Shown in pieces: positions 5,130 through 5,509 of a DNA stretch of 5,509 bases. The notes beneath the pieces were generated by a model. The model made no database searches, was not told the DNA's origin, and saw nothing but the letters and a program-made list of their open reading frames with translations. The DNA is from Methanobacteriota archaeon (GTDB lineage Archaea > Hydrothermarchaeota > Hydrothermarchaeia > Hydrothermarchaeales > SZUA-236): positions 1 through 5,509 of the forward strand of contig QIDD01000082.1 of NCBI GenBank assembly GCA_003230355.1. The letters are read 5' to 3'. A program made the position numbers and the translations under genes. Positions within the stretch are counted from its first letter, which is position 1. Every line of letters starts with the position of its first letter.

Positions 5130-5321
5130 ATGAAGTGTTGTAAGTCCTGTGGAAAAGATATCGGGTTTACTAATTTTAACGCAATTGTTAATGGACATAA
5201 AAAAGAGATGTGTAAAACTTGTTTTTTCCAGCATTTAAATCCTGGATTTGAAAAACCGGCTGAAAAACTCAGAGGGAACCTGAGTTATGAAGTTATCAGT
5301 AGTTTGTTCGTTACAGATTAA
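5130..5321 (+). CDS. Small zinc-ribbon-like protein with two CxxC pairs
   Basis: This 63-residue product has C4-x2-C7 and C28-x2-C31 separated by 20 residues, the usual layout of a small zinc ribbon. Between them lies I-V-N-G-H-K-K-E-M, a hairpin-like stretch resembling the zinc-binding N-terminus of McsA-type proteins (a resemblance by eye only). The rest (36-63) has no recognised motif. It may bind nucleic acid or protein, but nothing here shows which. GAGGT at 5115-5119, inside the preceding 12-codon ORF, is 10 bases upstream of the ATG, so translation from 5130 is feasible and could be coupled to the leader. GC content is about 33 percent by my count, well below roughly 48 percent in a sample of trpB2, which suggests a recently acquired or fast-evolving gene. 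Its stop directly abuts the convergent stop of a minus-strand ORF. Confidence 0.65.
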   Translation: MKCCKSCGKDIGFTNFNAIVNGHKKEMCKTCFFQHLNPGFEKPAEKLRGNLSYEVISSLFVTD

Positions 5322-5396
5322 TCAGTCAAACTCTTCTCTATTTTCTTCAAGAGATTTCGCAAGTGCCGATGGTTTTCTCAGCTTCGGAATTATCAT
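5322..5396 (-). CDS. Short ORF, probable C-terminus of the membrane miniprotein in a shifted frame
   Basis: This frame encodes MIIPKLRKPSALAKSLEENR and four more residues, ending EEFD before a TGA at 5324-5322. It has a convincing soluble-tail composition: a basic patch, then an acidic helix. It overlaps the end of the 49-residue membrane ORF in another frame. It could start at its own ATG, with AGGG only 3-4 bases upstream. More likely it is the original C-terminus of the membrane protein, separated by a small insertion or deletion near 5395-5410. A sequencing or assembly error would look the same. Its stop touches the stop of the plus-strand CxxC gene. Confidence 0.35.
   Translation of the reverse strand: MIIPKLRKPSALAKSLEENREEFD
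5331..5348 (+). terminator. Possible pyrimidine-rich terminator
   Basis: An 18-base tract of C and T with one A (four T residues in a row at its end) begins 10 bases after the CxxC gene stop. It could end that transcript in the archaeal T-rich manner. The call rests on composition alone. Confidence 0.25.
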
Positions 5397-5496
5397 TTTC
5401 CCTGCTGCACATGAATAAGAAATATCCGAGCGCTGCTAAAGGCGTTGCAGCCACCGCCAAGACCATATAAAACAATTCAACTTCCTGCGCAATCAT
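5347..5496 (-). CDS. Single-span membrane miniprotein, 49 residues
   Basis: The ORF runs from ATG at 5496 to TGA at 5349-5347. The product starts MIAQEVE, followed by one clear membrane segment at about residues 8-30 (LFYMVLAVAATPLAALGYFLFMC). A short polar tail (SRENDNSEAEKTIGTCEIS) follows. Charge placement (acidic before, Arg after the helix) suggests the C-terminus faces the cytoplasm. An in-frame TAA lies 9 bases before the ATG, so the gene does not extend further right in this frame. No clear ribosome site is visible in the 13 bases available, so it may be leaderless or a downstream operon member. The polar tail looks less natural than the alternative frame that overlaps it (5322-5396), so the frame may be broken there. 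The function is unknown. Confidence 0.5.
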   Translation of the reverse strand: MIAQEVELFYMVLAVAATPLAALGYFLFMCSRENDNSEAEKTIGTCEIS

Positions 5497-5509
5497 TTTA
5501 TTCAATTAT

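Noticed and set aside
5043..5234. 63-codon minus-strand frame opposite the CxxC gene
   Set aside because: The opposite strand has paired CxxC motifs, a promoter and ribosome sites. This frame is Phe/Asn/His-rich, as expected of antisense AT-rich DNA.
1..5509. tRNA, rRNA, CRISPR array, insertion sequence or mobile-element ends
   Set aside because: I saw no cloverleaf, regularly spaced repeat, transposase or long terminal inverted repeat. The TniB-like resemblance of the ATPase alone does not support a transposon.

Overview
The window looks archaeal. The main evidence is a TYW2-type acp-transferase for wyosine biosynthesis, a TrpB2-type tryptophan synthase beta subunit, TATA-like boxes about 26 bases upstream of plausible transcription starts, and a mix of Shine-Dalgarno-led and apparently leaderless genes. 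The sequence does not fix the lineage. A mesophilic or moderately thermophilic euryarchaeote is a reasonable guess, since response regulators are most common there. Genes are tightly packed and no stretch of 300 bases lacks a gene.

Layout, left to right. (1) 1-690, minus strand: a polytopic membrane protein followed by the start of a small secreted lipoprotein that runs off the left edge, probably one operon. (2) 697-799: a divergent promoter region. (3) 800-1987, plus strand: three overlapping genes, two small proteins of 58 and 61 residues that resemble each other and then tyw2. The operon promoter implies a leaderless transcript. (4) 1998-3936, minus strand: trpB2, then after a 10-base gap a response regulator with an unrecognised helical C-terminus. 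(5) 4001-4930, minus strand: a stand-alone AAA+ ATPase of the ORC/ExeA-like type with a substituted P-loop glycine, again apparently leaderless. (6) 4931-5087: a divergent regulatory region with two perfect or near-perfect dyads. (7) 5088-5321, plus strand: a 12-codon leader ORF followed in the same frame by an AT-rich, 63-residue protein with two CxxC pairs. (8) 5322-5496, minus strand: a one-helix membrane miniprotein whose reading frame appears to shift before its likely C-terminus.

Only tyw2 (tRNA-Phe wybutosine/wyosine modification) and trpB2 (tryptophan formation from serine and indole) can be assigned to pathways. No trpA or other trp gene is present, so TrpB2 here is more likely a stand-alone indole-salvage enzyme than half of a classical synthase. 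The most unusual items are the trpB2-response regulator pair, the in-frame stop between the leader ORF and the CxxC protein with a dyad at its promoter, the paired small proteins ahead of tyw2, and the altered nucleotide- or cofactor-binding motifs in the ATPase and TYW2.
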